DNA of 64,000 nucleotides from Candidatus Obscuribacterales bacterium (GTDB lineage: Bacteria > Cyanobacteriota > Vampirovibrionia > Obscuribacterales > Obscuribacteraceae): assembly GCA_019747875.1 (NCBI GenBank), contig JAIEQI010000101.1, forward strand, positions 1 through 64,000. Direction: 5' to 3'. The position numbers and the translations under genes were made by a program. A model generated the notes under the pieces. It searched no databases. It was given only the letters and a program-made list of their open reading frames with translations, and was not told the origin of the DNA. Shown here in pieces: positions 17,801-25,558 of this stretch (positions are counted from its first letter, which is position 1; every line of letters begins with the position of its first letter).

Positions 17801-18495
17801 TCATGGTATGTGAATAGAAATATGGAATCATTTGCGTGCGATTCGTACAGCCTGAGTGCTTGAAACAGAGCCAGTGTAGTCTTTCCCGTACCTGCCGGAC
17901 CCTGGATCAACAACGCCTGATCTTCTAATGACAAAATTTCCTGTTGCTCATCTGTGAGCAACAGATAGCGATCTAAGCTGCGTTCAAACTGGATGTACTT
18001 TGATGGGTCTGCCAGCAGGTAATCCGGCACTTTGAAAAATTGCAGAGTTTCTTCTCTTGCTTCGAGCTGATCAATTCGCTCGAACTCCATCTCGTCAGTG
18101 AGTTTTTCAAGCTCTTCTTTTTGTAGTTCAAAAAGCAAATCATCCACTTGTTCGATCTGTGCATCAGATATCATGCGGTTTTCCGCAAGCCTGTTGGCAC
18201 GATCGTATGCAAGATCGTGATGATTCAATTCGTGAATGGTGAGACACCACAAGTTGTGTGCATCGTGTCCCATAGAAAATATGACGCGCAGATCTCGGCT
18301 GAGCCGTGCAGAATATAGTTTGTCTGACCTTGCACTGCTGTGCAGCTTTTCAACATTCAGACCTGGTATCTCGAATCGACCTTGTTTCAAAAGGCTAACT
18401 AGACTCCAGAATTTCTTGTGTTGTTGGACCTGCAAGACTTTTTGCAGTGAAGCGCGGACACGAGCCGTTATATATACGTTGGCGAAACTCTGCAT
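14818..18495 (-). CDS. RelE-like / superfamily-1 helicase / TPR-repeat fusion protein
   Basis: 1225 residues. Residues 10-100 resemble the RelE/YoeB toxin fold (YSARLSRDLRVIFS, then IHELNHHDLAY, like the family's closing H-x-D-x-Y strand). A UvrD/Rep-type SF1 helicase follows: GPAGTGKT (199-206), DEVQD (426-430), GDVNQ (461-465), NYRNT (502-506), SKGMEFEDV (595-603) and ICRARRNL (634-641). Residues about 735-1215 are TPR-like helix pairs of about 20 residues (EAAELYxKAGxxxxA). No nuclease domain is visible. The ribosome site is weak. The deaminase gene follows. Residues 261-272 (RGDSPAKLQSVL) come from a dispersed repeat. A role in RNA/DNA surveillance or defence is my inference. Confidence 0.8.
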   Translation of the reverse strand: MQSFANVYITARVRASLQKVLQVQQHKKFWSLVSLLKQGRFEIPGLNVEKLHSSARSDKLYSARLSRDLRVIFSMGHDAHNLWCLTIHELNHHDLAYDRANRLAENRMISDAQIEQVDDLLFELQKEELEKLTDEMEFERIDQLEAREETLQFFKVPDYLLADPSKYIQFERSLDRYLLLTDEQQEILSLEDQALLIQGPAGTGKTTLALFQALRLYESHANDSIFLFTYHEELACVCRAYKVNLLGDDDTAEEISAELERGDSPAKLQSVLNESTQSGIKVFSYLEFIKSYLRKEFSREASRKSWISKQQSLETLRRILSQKNRWERKFSPEELYGLIYSILKGRFVPGSEALPSDKNDYRRIFKDYGREPEDLDEILEILSIYQNRLEINNQLDEADIIRLSYQQLKNKALLGKAEQKLWIIIDEVQDFTELEWKSILLFWENQVTRSNAGESYPFICGDVNQNISRSGFRWQEVEAYLRSILSNLRRPKAIKRIALHKNYRNTKQIHQLASFVRRFGSDTSDLGLPSEQHGPPAIFCTCSEQQMISALRTIDSSYSAMNPLVVLVEDEQALDRLRENLIDCRNIFLLSLRNSKGMEFEDVIIYRMFSSAAIAENQTTAETSRLFDLWYMGICRARRNLMMVLAPDDLTNWKKLLQNRFEEFCRHVIVLSEENFQFEEFLARRQLTVPDYNVIFLERRIAADLWHQYITAGKSKYASDNQEQADARQKAALHAKERALSLWRRCLDYASLGRAHRYLKEYSQAIPLLTRSGLLVEAAECLLLCERYSEAAAIYEKLGILSEAAHAYFKGASFEKAAELFETLTEWKLAAESYRKAGKLSKAAEACEKSGMHEAAAEIYKSKGNHLAAAESFFQAEEFESAAEMFLKADEKLEAARCYYKSGQYEQAKILFLELNQMQEAAESSEKIGSFLEAANFYAKAGDLLSAAFMHEKAQQYEEAAQLYLQLGEHARAAKAFEQSQMPFEAAIAFEHSGDFEKALHLAKESSNKIVEARCHERLGDYRKAADCYKETGNLNEAAYCLEKIGNLDEAADLYGETENYAQAASCLLKLERRMEAAKLLIMSAQVSAAFELCMGQQNRLKNNSFFTELIQWCRDNRRTSSEAQLFELSKDFASAAQKYRDCLMLTKAASCYEKSGKLLDAAKTYIEAVEFEKAADCYKSLKKWKDAAQCFERIQKWAEAKALYERCNDRDGIARCASALNWMP
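17681..17735 (-). repeat. copy 2 of the dispersed repeat, inside a helicase gene
   Basis: On the minus strand: GCGCAGAACTTGAGAGG, then GGCGATAGCCCAGCGAAACT, then TCAGAGCGTC. It matches the 38599 copy in order and spacing and encodes LERGDSPAKLQSVL in frame between helicase motifs I and II. Confidence 0.65.
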
Positions 18496-18701
18496 TTAAA
18501 AGGATGAAAATAGTAGAACGGAAAATAGATATATACCATGACCATCAATTTAGCTGCTTTTAGAGTGTTCAGTTACTTTCCTTTAGGCAAAACGGGCTCA
18601 AATTCAAAGGGCTATGATATAAAAGAGTCAATGAGGCGGCGATTTGTCCGTCTGTGTTCAGTAGTTACTATCGGCGCCTGGGCGCTCGGGGGAATCGAGA
18701 T

Positions 18702-18911
18702 ATGAAGAGAATTGTTTGCACTGCCCTTGCGGCTATGTTTGTGTTAGCTGTTGCAGCGGTTACACCTGCAAGTGCTGACGATAATAAAGTAGTTGCCGGT
18801 GCTAAGACGATCGGCAAGGGCATCATGTGGGGACCTAAGAAGCTTGCCGAAGGCATGAAGAAGGGCTTCACAGCAATGGGTAACGGTGCCAAAAAGTTGA
18901 TGGGCAAGTAA
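18702..18911 (+). CDS. small secreted cationic peptide
   Basis: 69 residues. I chose the ATG at 18702 (after GGGGGA); the frame extends upstream but without a site. Residues 1-25 are a clean Sec signal (MKRIVCTALAAMFVLAVAAV, then TPASA). The mature 44 residues are lysine- and glycine-rich with no cysteine (IGKGIMWGPKKLAEGMKKGF and NGAKKLMGK), able to form a cationic amphipathic helix. I recognise no family. A strong terminator follows 34 nt later, so it is a single-gene unit. An envelope-associated or antimicrobial-like role is possible but unproven. Confidence 0.65.
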   Translation: MKRIVCTALAAMFVLAVAAVTPASADDNKVVAGAKTIGKGIMWGPKKLAEGMKKGFTAMGNGAKKLMGK

Positions 18912-18944
18912 GACCATTTGCTATTTTGCTCAAACAAAAATTCA

Positions 18945-18982
18945 AGAGGGACTCCTGTCACGGAGTCCCTCTCGTTTTTTTT
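18945..18982 (+). terminator. strong rho-independent terminator
   Basis: Perfect 11-bp stem AGAGGGACTCC / GGAGTCCCTCT with a TGTCAC loop, then CG and eight T residues. It ends the small-peptide transcript. Confidence 0.93.
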
Positions 18983-19087
18983 GGCAACGCGAACACTGAT
19001 GTCCAAGCTTTTGCGCGTGTGGACTGCTTCTTAGCTTTGAGCATCTGCCTGAGACGACTCAGTGCAAATGCTCATTGTTTGCTGCAG

Positions 19088-19435
19088 TTAGCGATATGCA
19101 ATTTTGCCCTGGCCTGGTGGGTTGTATACCCAACCCTTTCCTGGACCACCAACAGCGCCTGCTGGATTGTAATGCCAGTATCTGCCATGACCCGCTCCGC
19201 CGGCTGGTCCTGGCGGATTTACTAAACCGTTTCCGTAGTATTTGACTTTTCCTTTGCCTGGCGGATTATAAGTCCATCCGCGACCTGGGCCGCCAGCTGG
19301 ACCCTTTGGATTGCGCTGCCAATATTTGCCGTGACCAGGCCCGCCAACGCGACCCGGTGGATTGTAGGAAAGAGCCTCTGGCGCGAAGCTAACGCTGGAG
19401 ATAAGTAGCGCTGCTGCTGCCGCTAAGCATTTCAT
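19088..19435 (-). CDS. secreted Gly/Pro/aromatic repeat protein
   Basis: 115 residues. AGAGGAGG lies 6 nt before the ATG. A signal peptide (MKCLAAAAALLISSVSFAPE) precedes repeats of two alternating kinds: GPGHGKYW or GAGHGRYWHYNPAG, and GPGRGWTYNPPGKGK or GPGKGWVYNPPGQGK. There are four GPG/GAG blocks over about 90 residues. It has no cysteine and looks like a disordered, aromatic-rich extracellular matrix or wall peptide. I know no named family. Confidence 0.65.
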   Translation of the reverse strand: MKCLAAAAALLISSVSFAPEALSYNPPGRVGGPGHGKYWQRNPKGPAGGPGRGWTYNPPGKGKVKYYGNGLVNPPGPAGGAGHGRYWHYNPAGAVGGPGKGWVYNPPGQGKIAYR

Positions 19436-19572
19436 GGGGAACCTCCTCTGTTGAAAACCACCGATTGAAACTGCATGTTTTTCGGTGCCATCCTTTAAAC
19501 GTCAGAGCCGGTCAAAAAGTTCAAAGTATTCGATTAAAGAATTCTCGAAAAAGGACAGCGCCTACATTAATA

Positions 19573-20436
19573 TCAGCCGCTAGTACGATTCAGCTGCTGG
19601 TGAGCCTCTTCAACAAGGGAATCAACAAGGTCGTCACTGAGACACTGATATTCAGCCTTGTCACCTTGCGCCGGAATTCTCATATCAAGCAGAAATTCTA
19701 TGTTTCCTTCAGGACCCTTTATCGGTGAATAGCTAAGTCCGACGCAGCTAAGACCTATCTTTGTGGCTGCCTCGATAACTCGCAACAACACCAACTTGTG
19801 TGTGCTTGCTTCTTTGACCACACCGCCTTTACCGACTTCGGCTTTGCCGGCTTCAAACTGGGGTTTTACAAGCGCTATTACTTGTGCTTCGGTTGATTTG
19901 TTCAAGCAACCAATTACTGCCGGTAATATTTTCTCCAGCGAGATAAAAGATACATCGATAACGGCAATTGTTGGCAAGGCAAACTGCGTGTCAGCAAGCA
20001 GTTTCTCAGGGGCAAGTGTGCGCGCGTTCCAGCGCTCGAATACTTTAACTCTGTCGTCTGTGCGCAACGACCATGCCAGCTGCCCATATCCGACGTCCAC
20101 CGCAAAAACGAAGGTCGCACCATGCTGCAAAAGGCAGTCGGTGAAACCACCGGTAGAAGCTCCTACGTCCAAACAGACCTTGTCTTTTACGTCTACTGAA
20201 AAATGCTGCAAAGCTTTCTCCAGCTTGAAACCTCCGCGGCTGACATAACGGGGCTTCTGCGCTTGAGACGTAATTTCGATCTTGGCGCCATCCTTTATAT
20301 GCTGTCCCGGTTTTGTAACCTTGACTCCATTGACAAGTATGGCGCCGTCCATGATTGCCGTGCGCGCAGTCTGGCGGCTTGGAAAATAGCCGCCCTCTTC
20401 CAAAAGAACATCTAGCCTTTTTCCTTTTACTGACAT
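19573..20436 (-). CDS. tlyA: TlyA-family rRNA 2'-O-methyltransferase
   Basis: 287 residues. An S4 RNA-binding domain (LDVLLEEGGYFPSRQTARTA, about 8-65) is joined to a FtsJ-like SAM methyltransferase (LDVGASTGGFTDCLLQHG, 89-107; FAVDVGYGQLAW; VIDVSFISL; LVKPQFEAG). In characterised members it methylates ribose of cytidines in 16S and/or 23S rRNA; some members were called haemolysins. GAGATCAAG precedes the ATG. It is transcribed toward the secreted repeat gene, with tRNA-Ser on the opposite strand upstream. Confidence 0.92.
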   Translation of the reverse strand: MSVKGKRLDVLLEEGGYFPSRQTARTAIMDGAILVNGVKVTKPGQHIKDGAKIEITSQAQKPRYVSRGGFKLEKALQHFSVDVKDKVCLDVGASTGGFTDCLLQHGATFVFAVDVGYGQLAWSLRTDDRVKVFERWNARTLAPEKLLADTQFALPTIAVIDVSFISLEKILPAVIGCLNKSTEAQVIALVKPQFEAGKAEVGKGGVVKEASTHKLVLLRVIEAATKIGLSCVGLSYSPIKGPEGNIEFLLDMRIPAQGDKAEYQCLSDDLVDSLVEEAHQQLNRTSG

Positions 20437-20528
20437 CTTGATCTCGATTCGAAATGTGTCTTGTTTGCATTTCTACTTAAACATTTCATCGGCTTTGCTT
20501 TTCTGTCGTAAAATGGTCTTTGTGCCAT

Positions 20529-20612
20529 GGAGCAGACCTGGCTGGATGAAGACACCGCCTTGAAAGCGGCTGCCCTAACGGGTTGGGGGTTCGAGTCCCT
20601 CCTGCTCCGCCA
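20529..20612 (+). tRNA. tRNA-Ser (UGA)
   Basis: Acceptor stem GGAGCAG / CTGCTCC, discriminator G and encoded CCA (20610-20612). The anticodon loop is CTTGAAA (anticodon TGA). A class II long variable arm (CCC-TAAC-GGG) and a T-arm GGGGG-TTCGAGT-CCCTC are present. 84 nt. Confidence 0.93.
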
Positions 20613-20614
20613 CT

Positions 20615-20839
20615 TTATTCCTTCTTTTGACCCGACTTATTAAAGAGACGCCCGAGCCAGCTCTCTTTGTTCTTTTCGCGTTCCATAATTAGCTCGAGCT
20701 CTCCGGCATCCAGAAATATGCCCTGACAGTCAGGGCATCGCTCGACCGGAATCGCATAGAGTTCAACTTGATCTAATTGCGCTCCACATTTTGGACAAAT
20801 CATGTGGCACGGAAATGGTCCAGCGTGTTCTTCAGCCAT
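20615..20839 (-). CDS. small TFIIB-type zinc-ribbon protein
   Basis: 74 residues with CPKCGAQL and CPDCQGIFLDAGELE, the zf-TFIIB-like ribbon family. Four cysteines bind one zinc, followed by a charged helix (LIMEREKNKESW). Function of the family is unknown. It begins 3 nt after the stop of the PATAN-TonB gene on the same strand, so the two are co-translated. The stop almost touches the end of the convergent tRNA-Ser. Confidence 0.8.
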   Translation of the reverse strand: MAEEHAGPFPCHMICPKCGAQLDQVELYAIPVERCPDCQGIFLDAGELELIMEREKNKESWLGRLFNKSGQKKE

Positions 20840-20842
20840 TAC

Positions 20843-23374
20843 TTACCATTCTCCCACGCTGACATCGGTGCCACCATCTACGGTGACTTGTACAGCGACC
20901 GTGCCGTCCTTCGTTTTTGGTGGTGCTGGGTACGGCAGATTTGATGTGACTGCTCGTTGCAGTGCTTTATCGACCTCTTCAATGCCGGAGGCGTATTTCA
21001 ATTCCAGTTTGCTGATCTGGCCGGAACTATCCACGATGAAGCGAACCGTGCACTTGTTGGCACGATCAGCATCAGCTGGTGCTTTGTATGAAGCCTTGAT
21101 TATCTCGCCAATCTTTGCGCGGTAGGCATCGAGATCTGCCGGTGCCGCTGTTTGTTCTTCTTGCGGTGTGTCGCTTGCAGTTGCGCTGTTTTTGTCAGCG
21201 AACATGCGTTCCACCATTGTGATGACGCTTCTATAATCGAGATCACCTTCACCCTTAAAGGGCACTGCAATGACCAGTATGGAGCTATCTGCTTGCGTGG
21301 AGGGAAATGCACCAATCATCGCCACCATTGGTTTTGCTTCTGTCTTTTTCGTTTTCTCGTCGGTTCTATCCACAAAATAGTGGCTGGCCTTGAAATACAT
21401 GTTACTAGGAGTAACGCCTTCTTCAATCGTCTTAGCCTTGGCATCTACCTTTGCTGGCCAGAAGGGAGTTTGAGTGATATTGGAGTTGACGACATCTTTT
21501 ACAACCGCATTCGGCCATTGAACAAAGAGAATCTTCAGATTGCTCTGCTCGCTCTGTATTCCAAATGAAGGTTTTGGATTCGTTTCCTTGCTTGTGTCGA
21601 AGAATTCGAAAGGTGGAATCGTACTGTCCTTGAACCCGGCTACTGCCAATGCTCCTTTTATAGAATCGGGCGCCGTCATCGATGGCTGTGCAACCGGCAC
21701 TGAACCTGTAGTGCCAGCTGTACCGGTGCCGGTCTGACTTGTTGAAGAGTTTGTTGTATTTGGCTGCGTTGCCACGACTGTTGGTTTGGGGGCAAGCATT
21801 GACCCTATCGACATCAAAAGCCCGATTAAGAACATTGCTCCGCCAGCGCCAAGGATTTGAATCTTCGTGAATTTCTGCAGTATTTCAGGTTCTGTACTTG
21901 GTGCAGGGCGTGGCGGCAGATCCGGTTGATCCGAAGCTGAACTATCGACTGGTCCGCCCCGTCGCATCCCCGCTTGTGTTGAGCGACCTGCCTGGCCCGA
22001 ATCACTCTCAGAATCTGCGTCCAATTCGATGTTGGACGTGGTTGCGCGCATTCGTTTGGCGCTCATGTCAGTGAGGCAGCCAATCCAAGTCATTTGAAGC
22101 AGCGGAAATGGTGGAGTCGCTGCCGCTTTGGTTGGTAGATACCTGCCGCTGTGAACACCGATTATTCTGCCATCTTTCAATATGGCCGCTCCATGTTTGG
22201 AGACGACTGGAATTGTGTGCAACAGGGTATTTGAACTCAACAAGTTTGTTGAGCCAAAATAATTCCCCTGCATCATCACGGGCGTCGAGGCCAGGTCATC
22301 TAAATAGAATGCCTGCAAGCCATCCCAAATCTTCAAATCTTGATCATGACCAACTGTTAGGGGCTGGCCCAATTGGCCGGATCTATGGAAGGCGTCGGCT
22401 GTGGCTGAGGCAACAAGCCCTAAGTGCTTCATTTCCCAGAGTGCCTGCAACGCGGTATAGGTGTCAACTTGCAAGCGCTCTGAATATTTACTTAGAGGCA
22501 AACTACCATCTAATGTAGGCCATAGCCGTTCAACAATCCAACGAATCTGTGGATTGATCTGATTGAGATCGATATTTGGATTTGCTTTTGTATACCGAGC
22601 ATTTGGACCACCTAATGCGTCTAGCATTCTGGGCAGATCCTGCGTTCTTCTGTTGGCTTCATTAGCCAGTTGGTCGGTAGACATTCTTATGTCATCAACG
22701 CCGACCCAGGAGATATTGTCTTGCGATTGCAGAACAAAATTGCCACCAGGTTTGCGCCACATGAGTTCGCAAACGGCGAACTCATTTTGCAGATGCTGAA
22801 AGCTCGCTTTGACGATTTGTCCACCACGAATTAACAATCTTGCAAAGGGAACCTTGCGATCATCATAGAAATTAAGAACACCAGAGCGCCCACTTACTAT
22901 CGCTTTCTGTAAGATGTTGCCTGTTTCCCCAGCTCTCATCACGCCAGATAAATCTTGCGGCGAGATTTGCAAGGGCAACGACAAAGCCCTGTTCAATTCC
23001 TGAACTTTGTCGGGCTGCAGCTCGGCAATATCAGAATCGAGGGTTATCGTCGCGATGTCGTGGTCTAAGATAATCGGTTGTTGCACAAGCTCGTTTGCTT
23101 GCGAAAGATAGTGATCTCGCACCGCCCTTTTGTTGAATTCAGGGTGGAATGAAATCGTTTTTGCTGCAAAAGTGAGATCTGGATATGGAAAACGAATGAT
23201 AAGGGCCCATGGCGCTTCCGAATAATTTGCCACCAGGCTCGCTAAGGTGACGATCCGGCTCTTGGAAATAATCCAGCCCTGTCCAATCAATCGTTCTGGT
23301 GTAACCGAGCGATCATAAATCAGTCCAGTGACATCTGTCAGTGTCTGCGCCGTTCGGTCTATAACAGTTGCCAT
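20843..23374 (-). CDS. membrane protein with degenerate protease-like, PATAN (DUF4388) and TonB-like C-terminal domains
   Basis: 843 residues. Residues about 20-120 look like a trypsin-fold remnant (IGQGWIISKSRIVTLASLV) without an evident catalytic Ser. Residues about 140-225 fit PATAN/DUF4388 (SGVMRAGETGNILQKAIVSG, RSGVLNFYDD, GGQIVKASF). A disordered linker leads to one membrane segment (ILGAGGAMFLIGLLMSIGSM, about 515-535). The last 90 residues are a TonB-C-like fold (YRAKIGEIIKASYKAP, then CTVRFIVDSSGQISKLEL, then VDKALQRAVTSNLPYPAPP). TonB-C normally contacts outer-membrane receptors, so I infer an envelope-spanning sensor or energy coupler. Domain boundaries are approximate. Confidence 0.7.
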   Translation of the reverse strand: MATVIDRTAQTLTDVTGLIYDRSVTPERLIGQGWIISKSRIVTLASLVANYSEAPWALIIRFPYPDLTFAAKTISFHPEFNKRAVRDHYLSQANELVQQPIILDHDIATITLDSDIAELQPDKVQELNRALSLPLQISPQDLSGVMRAGETGNILQKAIVSGRSGVLNFYDDRKVPFARLLIRGGQIVKASFQHLQNEFAVCELMWRKPGGNFVLQSQDNISWVGVDDIRMSTDQLANEANRRTQDLPRMLDALGGPNARYTKANPNIDLNQINPQIRWIVERLWPTLDGSLPLSKYSERLQVDTYTALQALWEMKHLGLVASATADAFHRSGQLGQPLTVGHDQDLKIWDGLQAFYLDDLASTPVMMQGNYFGSTNLLSSNTLLHTIPVVSKHGAAILKDGRIIGVHSGRYLPTKAAATPPFPLLQMTWIGCLTDMSAKRMRATTSNIELDADSESDSGQAGRSTQAGMRRGGPVDSSASDQPDLPPRPAPSTEPEILQKFTKIQILGAGGAMFLIGLLMSIGSMLAPKPTVVATQPNTTNSSTSQTGTGTAGTTGSVPVAQPSMTAPDSIKGALAVAGFKDSTIPPFEFFDTSKETNPKPSFGIQSEQSNLKILFVQWPNAVVKDVVNSNITQTPFWPAKVDAKAKTIEEGVTPSNMYFKASHYFVDRTDEKTKKTEAKPMVAMIGAFPSTQADSSILVIAVPFKGEGDLDYRSVITMVERMFADKNSATASDTPQEEQTAAPADLDAYRAKIGEIIKASYKAPADADRANKCTVRFIVDSSGQISKLELKYASGIEEVDKALQRAVTSNLPYPAPPKTKDGTVAVQVTVDGGTDVSVGEW

Positions 23375-23675
23375 TAACCCTACCCAAAAATTTCAGAGTA
23401 AATTCCTCAAATGGTTATACCACTGAGAGATGCAGTCAAACAGAGGCTAAGGACTGATTGCTTAGTACTGCTTCAATAATTAAGCGGTTTATGATGATAA
23501 GTGGGCTTTTGGATCAATAGCCTGGCGACCTTTTTTCTTTGCTGAAAATTCTCCGGAGATCCGATTGGAATGATCGGTCGGTGGTATAAGACTATCAACT
23601 GACCCTGGGTGACTCCGTTTAAGCATTACGCTAACCATATCAAGGTACGAGTCCCCAGGGCAGACTTCTTTCTAA
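23375..23675. other. gene-free stretch with an inverted repeat
   Basis: Holds complementary segments CCCTGGGTGACTC (23603-23615) and GAGTCCCCAGGG (23649-23660) with one bulge and a loop of about 33 nt. It is 15 nt beyond the stop of the lipoprotein gene and may act as its terminator. Nothing else is seen. Confidence 0.45.
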
Positions 23676-23981
23676 CTACATTTTGATAATTCTGCAGTGC
23701 ACAGATTTCCACCAGCGCGGCAGGCACCAATTGCATGGCTTCATTCCTGATTCGATGGCGTCACGTCGATATTGAAAGTGAATGCGCTTTTTCTTAGCCA
23801 TCGATTCACCGAAAGTGCAGCCTGGTCGGTGGAATTTGTTGCTAATCAGATTTCCGATATATCTGTATGCCGGGCTTGATTCGTCTGCTTCGACAGCCTT
23901 TGAATGCGCTGCACACCCTAACATGAAGTTCAGGGCAAGAGCAAATGAGATATACGGGATGAATGGATGCTTCTTCGTCAT
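23676..23981 (-). CDS. lipoprotein with Ada-type metal-binding fold
   Basis: 101 residues. A lipoprotein signal (FALALNFMLGCAA, lipobox LGC) anchors a small domain of the type YIGNLISNKFHRPGCTFGES, then YRRDAIESGMKPCNWCLP. This is the H-x-x-x-C and C-x-x-C arrangement seen in Ada-like metal-binding domains attached to competence or nuclease proteins and in stand-alone envelope proteins. It would sit on the outer face of a membrane. Function unknown. A CRIIKM tail follows the domain. Confidence 0.65.
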   Translation of the reverse strand: MTKKHPFIPYISFALALNFMLGCAAHSKAVEADESSPAYRYIGNLISNKFHRPGCTFGESMAKKKRIHFQYRRDAIESGMKPCNWCLPRWWKSVHCRIIKM

Positions 23982-24097
23982 ACTTTCTTAGACGAAGTCA
24001 TCGCGTCAAGAGTTCAAAGCGCCTACTCAATCAAACATAGCGTCTTAATTGTAAGACGATTGGCAGCATTCAGACGCTGCTAGCAAATGCACATTTC

Positions 24098-24436
24098 TCA
24101 AAATGACGAACGTCCGTTACGACCGGCTAAGGTGAGCACCGGCTCACCGGCTCGCATCTTATTCTCAACTGATTTTATCCAGATTTTCAATAACTCAAAA
24201 TGTGTTTCTTGTCTGGAACTAAGATTTTGAAGAGCCTTTAGTTCATTGTGGTATTTCAGCAGGTTGGTGAATAATCGGAGTACAGCTTCGGACTGTGACC
24301 TGCCATAACAGCAAAGATCCAGCTCCGGGACGGATACCATTACACCGCTGCCTTTCTGCCACATCTTTGCGGACATCGAACCGTCACTCCAGGGTAGTGC
24401 GACGTTACTGATGGGTTCTAGGCTATTGTTTGACAT
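24098..24436 (-). CDS. hypothetical HicB-like small protein
   Basis: 112 residues with no signal peptide. The central segment VSVPELDLCCYGRSQSEAVLRLFTNL recalls the HicB/DUF1902 pattern (a strand pair, then a helix). No HicA partner lies nearby, so it is not evidently a toxin-antitoxin pair. The remainder is polar and helical (LLKIWIKSVENKMRAGEPVL). Assignment is tentative. Confidence 0.4.
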   Translation of the reverse strand: MSNNSLEPISNVALPWSDGSMSAKMWQKGSGVMVSVPELDLCCYGRSQSEAVLRLFTNLLKYHNELKALQNLSSRQETHFELLKIWIKSVENKMRAGEPVLTLAGRNGRSSF

Positions 24437-24619
24437 TTGTTTGACTCACAAGAGGACGTGACTTCCATTGGCTGTGTTGTGGTCAGAACGAACTGGAAAT
24501 CAAGAAGTCCTGATCTAGTATATCTCTTAAACTGACTTGTGAACGATCAAATTGCCATCATGAGTGGGATTTTCTCTAACAAAAAACGGACCACTCAAAT
24601 GCATCTGTTTTGGAAAGGC

Positions 24620-25558
24620 TTATGAGGACGGCTTCCAGAACTTTCTTACCCGACCCAAAATTTCCTCTGCAATTTTTTCGCGGGGAGTTTCATCAGTGTA
24701 AAACCAGTGGATCTCTGGATTCGATTTGAACCACATCATCTGCCTTCTGGCCAATTGATAGTTATGTGTGATGGCGCCCTCAAGCGCGCTTTCTAGTGAT
24801 TGCTCTCCGGCAAGATAAGCTGTCAAATCACGATAATTGACAGTGTTCATTATTTTCTGCGAGCGCCCATATTTGGACAACAGCATTTTAACTTCGTCCA
24901 ACATGCCCAGCTCCATCTGCTCAGCCAGCCGCTTCTCAATAAGCGATCTCAATTTTGATCGATCAGTAACCGTCAATCCGATCCACATCGTTTCGTATGG
25001 TAATTCTCTGCTGCCAGCTAGTTCTGAAAATCGCTTACCAGTCGTAATGCAAACTTCCAAAGCCCTGATTACTCGAAACCGATCATTGGCATTCAAGCGG
25101 ATTGCAGTCTCAGGATCCAATTGCGAGAGCTTTTCATATATGAATTCATTTCCTTTTTCATCTGCTTCACTCGCCAGATTTTTTCTGAGATCATCCTGCG
25201 GCGGCACCGCTGGAATACTCAATCCCTCGAGCAATGCCCGAGTATAAAAACCTGTGCCTCCGCAAACAATGGGTAGATTTTCACGTGCGCTGATTTCCTC
25301 TATCGCTCTTGTGCCTAACTCTCGAAACTGGGCAGCCGTAAAGTTCTCTGAGGGCTCAGCCACATCAATTAGATGATGTGGTACACCTTGCCTCTCATCT
25401 AACGTCGGCTTTGCACTGCCTATGTCGAAGTATTTGTATATATTGCGCGAATCCGCGCAAATGATTTCGCCACCGAGTTCTTTCGCGACCTTAATTGAAA
25501 GCGCTGTTTTTCCAGTGCAGGTTGGTCCGACAATGGCCAGAACTTTTTGTTTGGACAT
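24620..25558 (-). CDS. miaA: tRNA dimethylallyltransferase
   Basis: 312 residues from the ATG at 25558; the longer frame to 25663 runs into the upstream gene. Adds a dimethylallyl group to A37 of tRNAs reading UNN codons. Motifs are GPTCTGKT (11-18, P-loop), CADSRNIYKYFDIGSAKPT, VPHHLIDVAEPSENFTAAQF and CGGTGFYTRALLEG. Its start overlaps the stop of the Yip1-like gene as TAATG, indicating coupled translation. The C-terminal part (ARRQMMWFKSNPEIHWF) is complete. Confidence 0.94.
   Translation of the reverse strand: MSKQKVLAIVGPTCTGKTALSIKVAKELGGEIICADSRNIYKYFDIGSAKPTLDERQGVPHHLIDVAEPSENFTAAQFRELGTRAIEEISARENLPIVCGGTGFYTRALLEGLSIPAVPPQDDLRKNLASEADEKGNEFIYEKLSQLDPETAIRLNANDRFRVIRALEVCITTGKRFSELAGSRELPYETMWIGLTVTDRSKLRSLIEKRLAEQMELGMLDEVKMLLSKYGRSQKIMNTVNYRDLTAYLAGEQSLESALEGAITHNYQLARRQMMWFKSNPEIHWFYTDETPREKIAEEILGRVRKFWKPSS

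Noticed and set aside
14818..18495. Separate toxin gene at the N-terminus of the helicase
   Set aside because: The frame is continuous with no internal start signal between the RelE-like part and the helicase, and no antitoxin gene lies upstream.
24098..24436. HicAB toxin-antitoxin pair
   Set aside because: Only a weak HicB-like pattern is visible and no HicA-sized neighbour exists.
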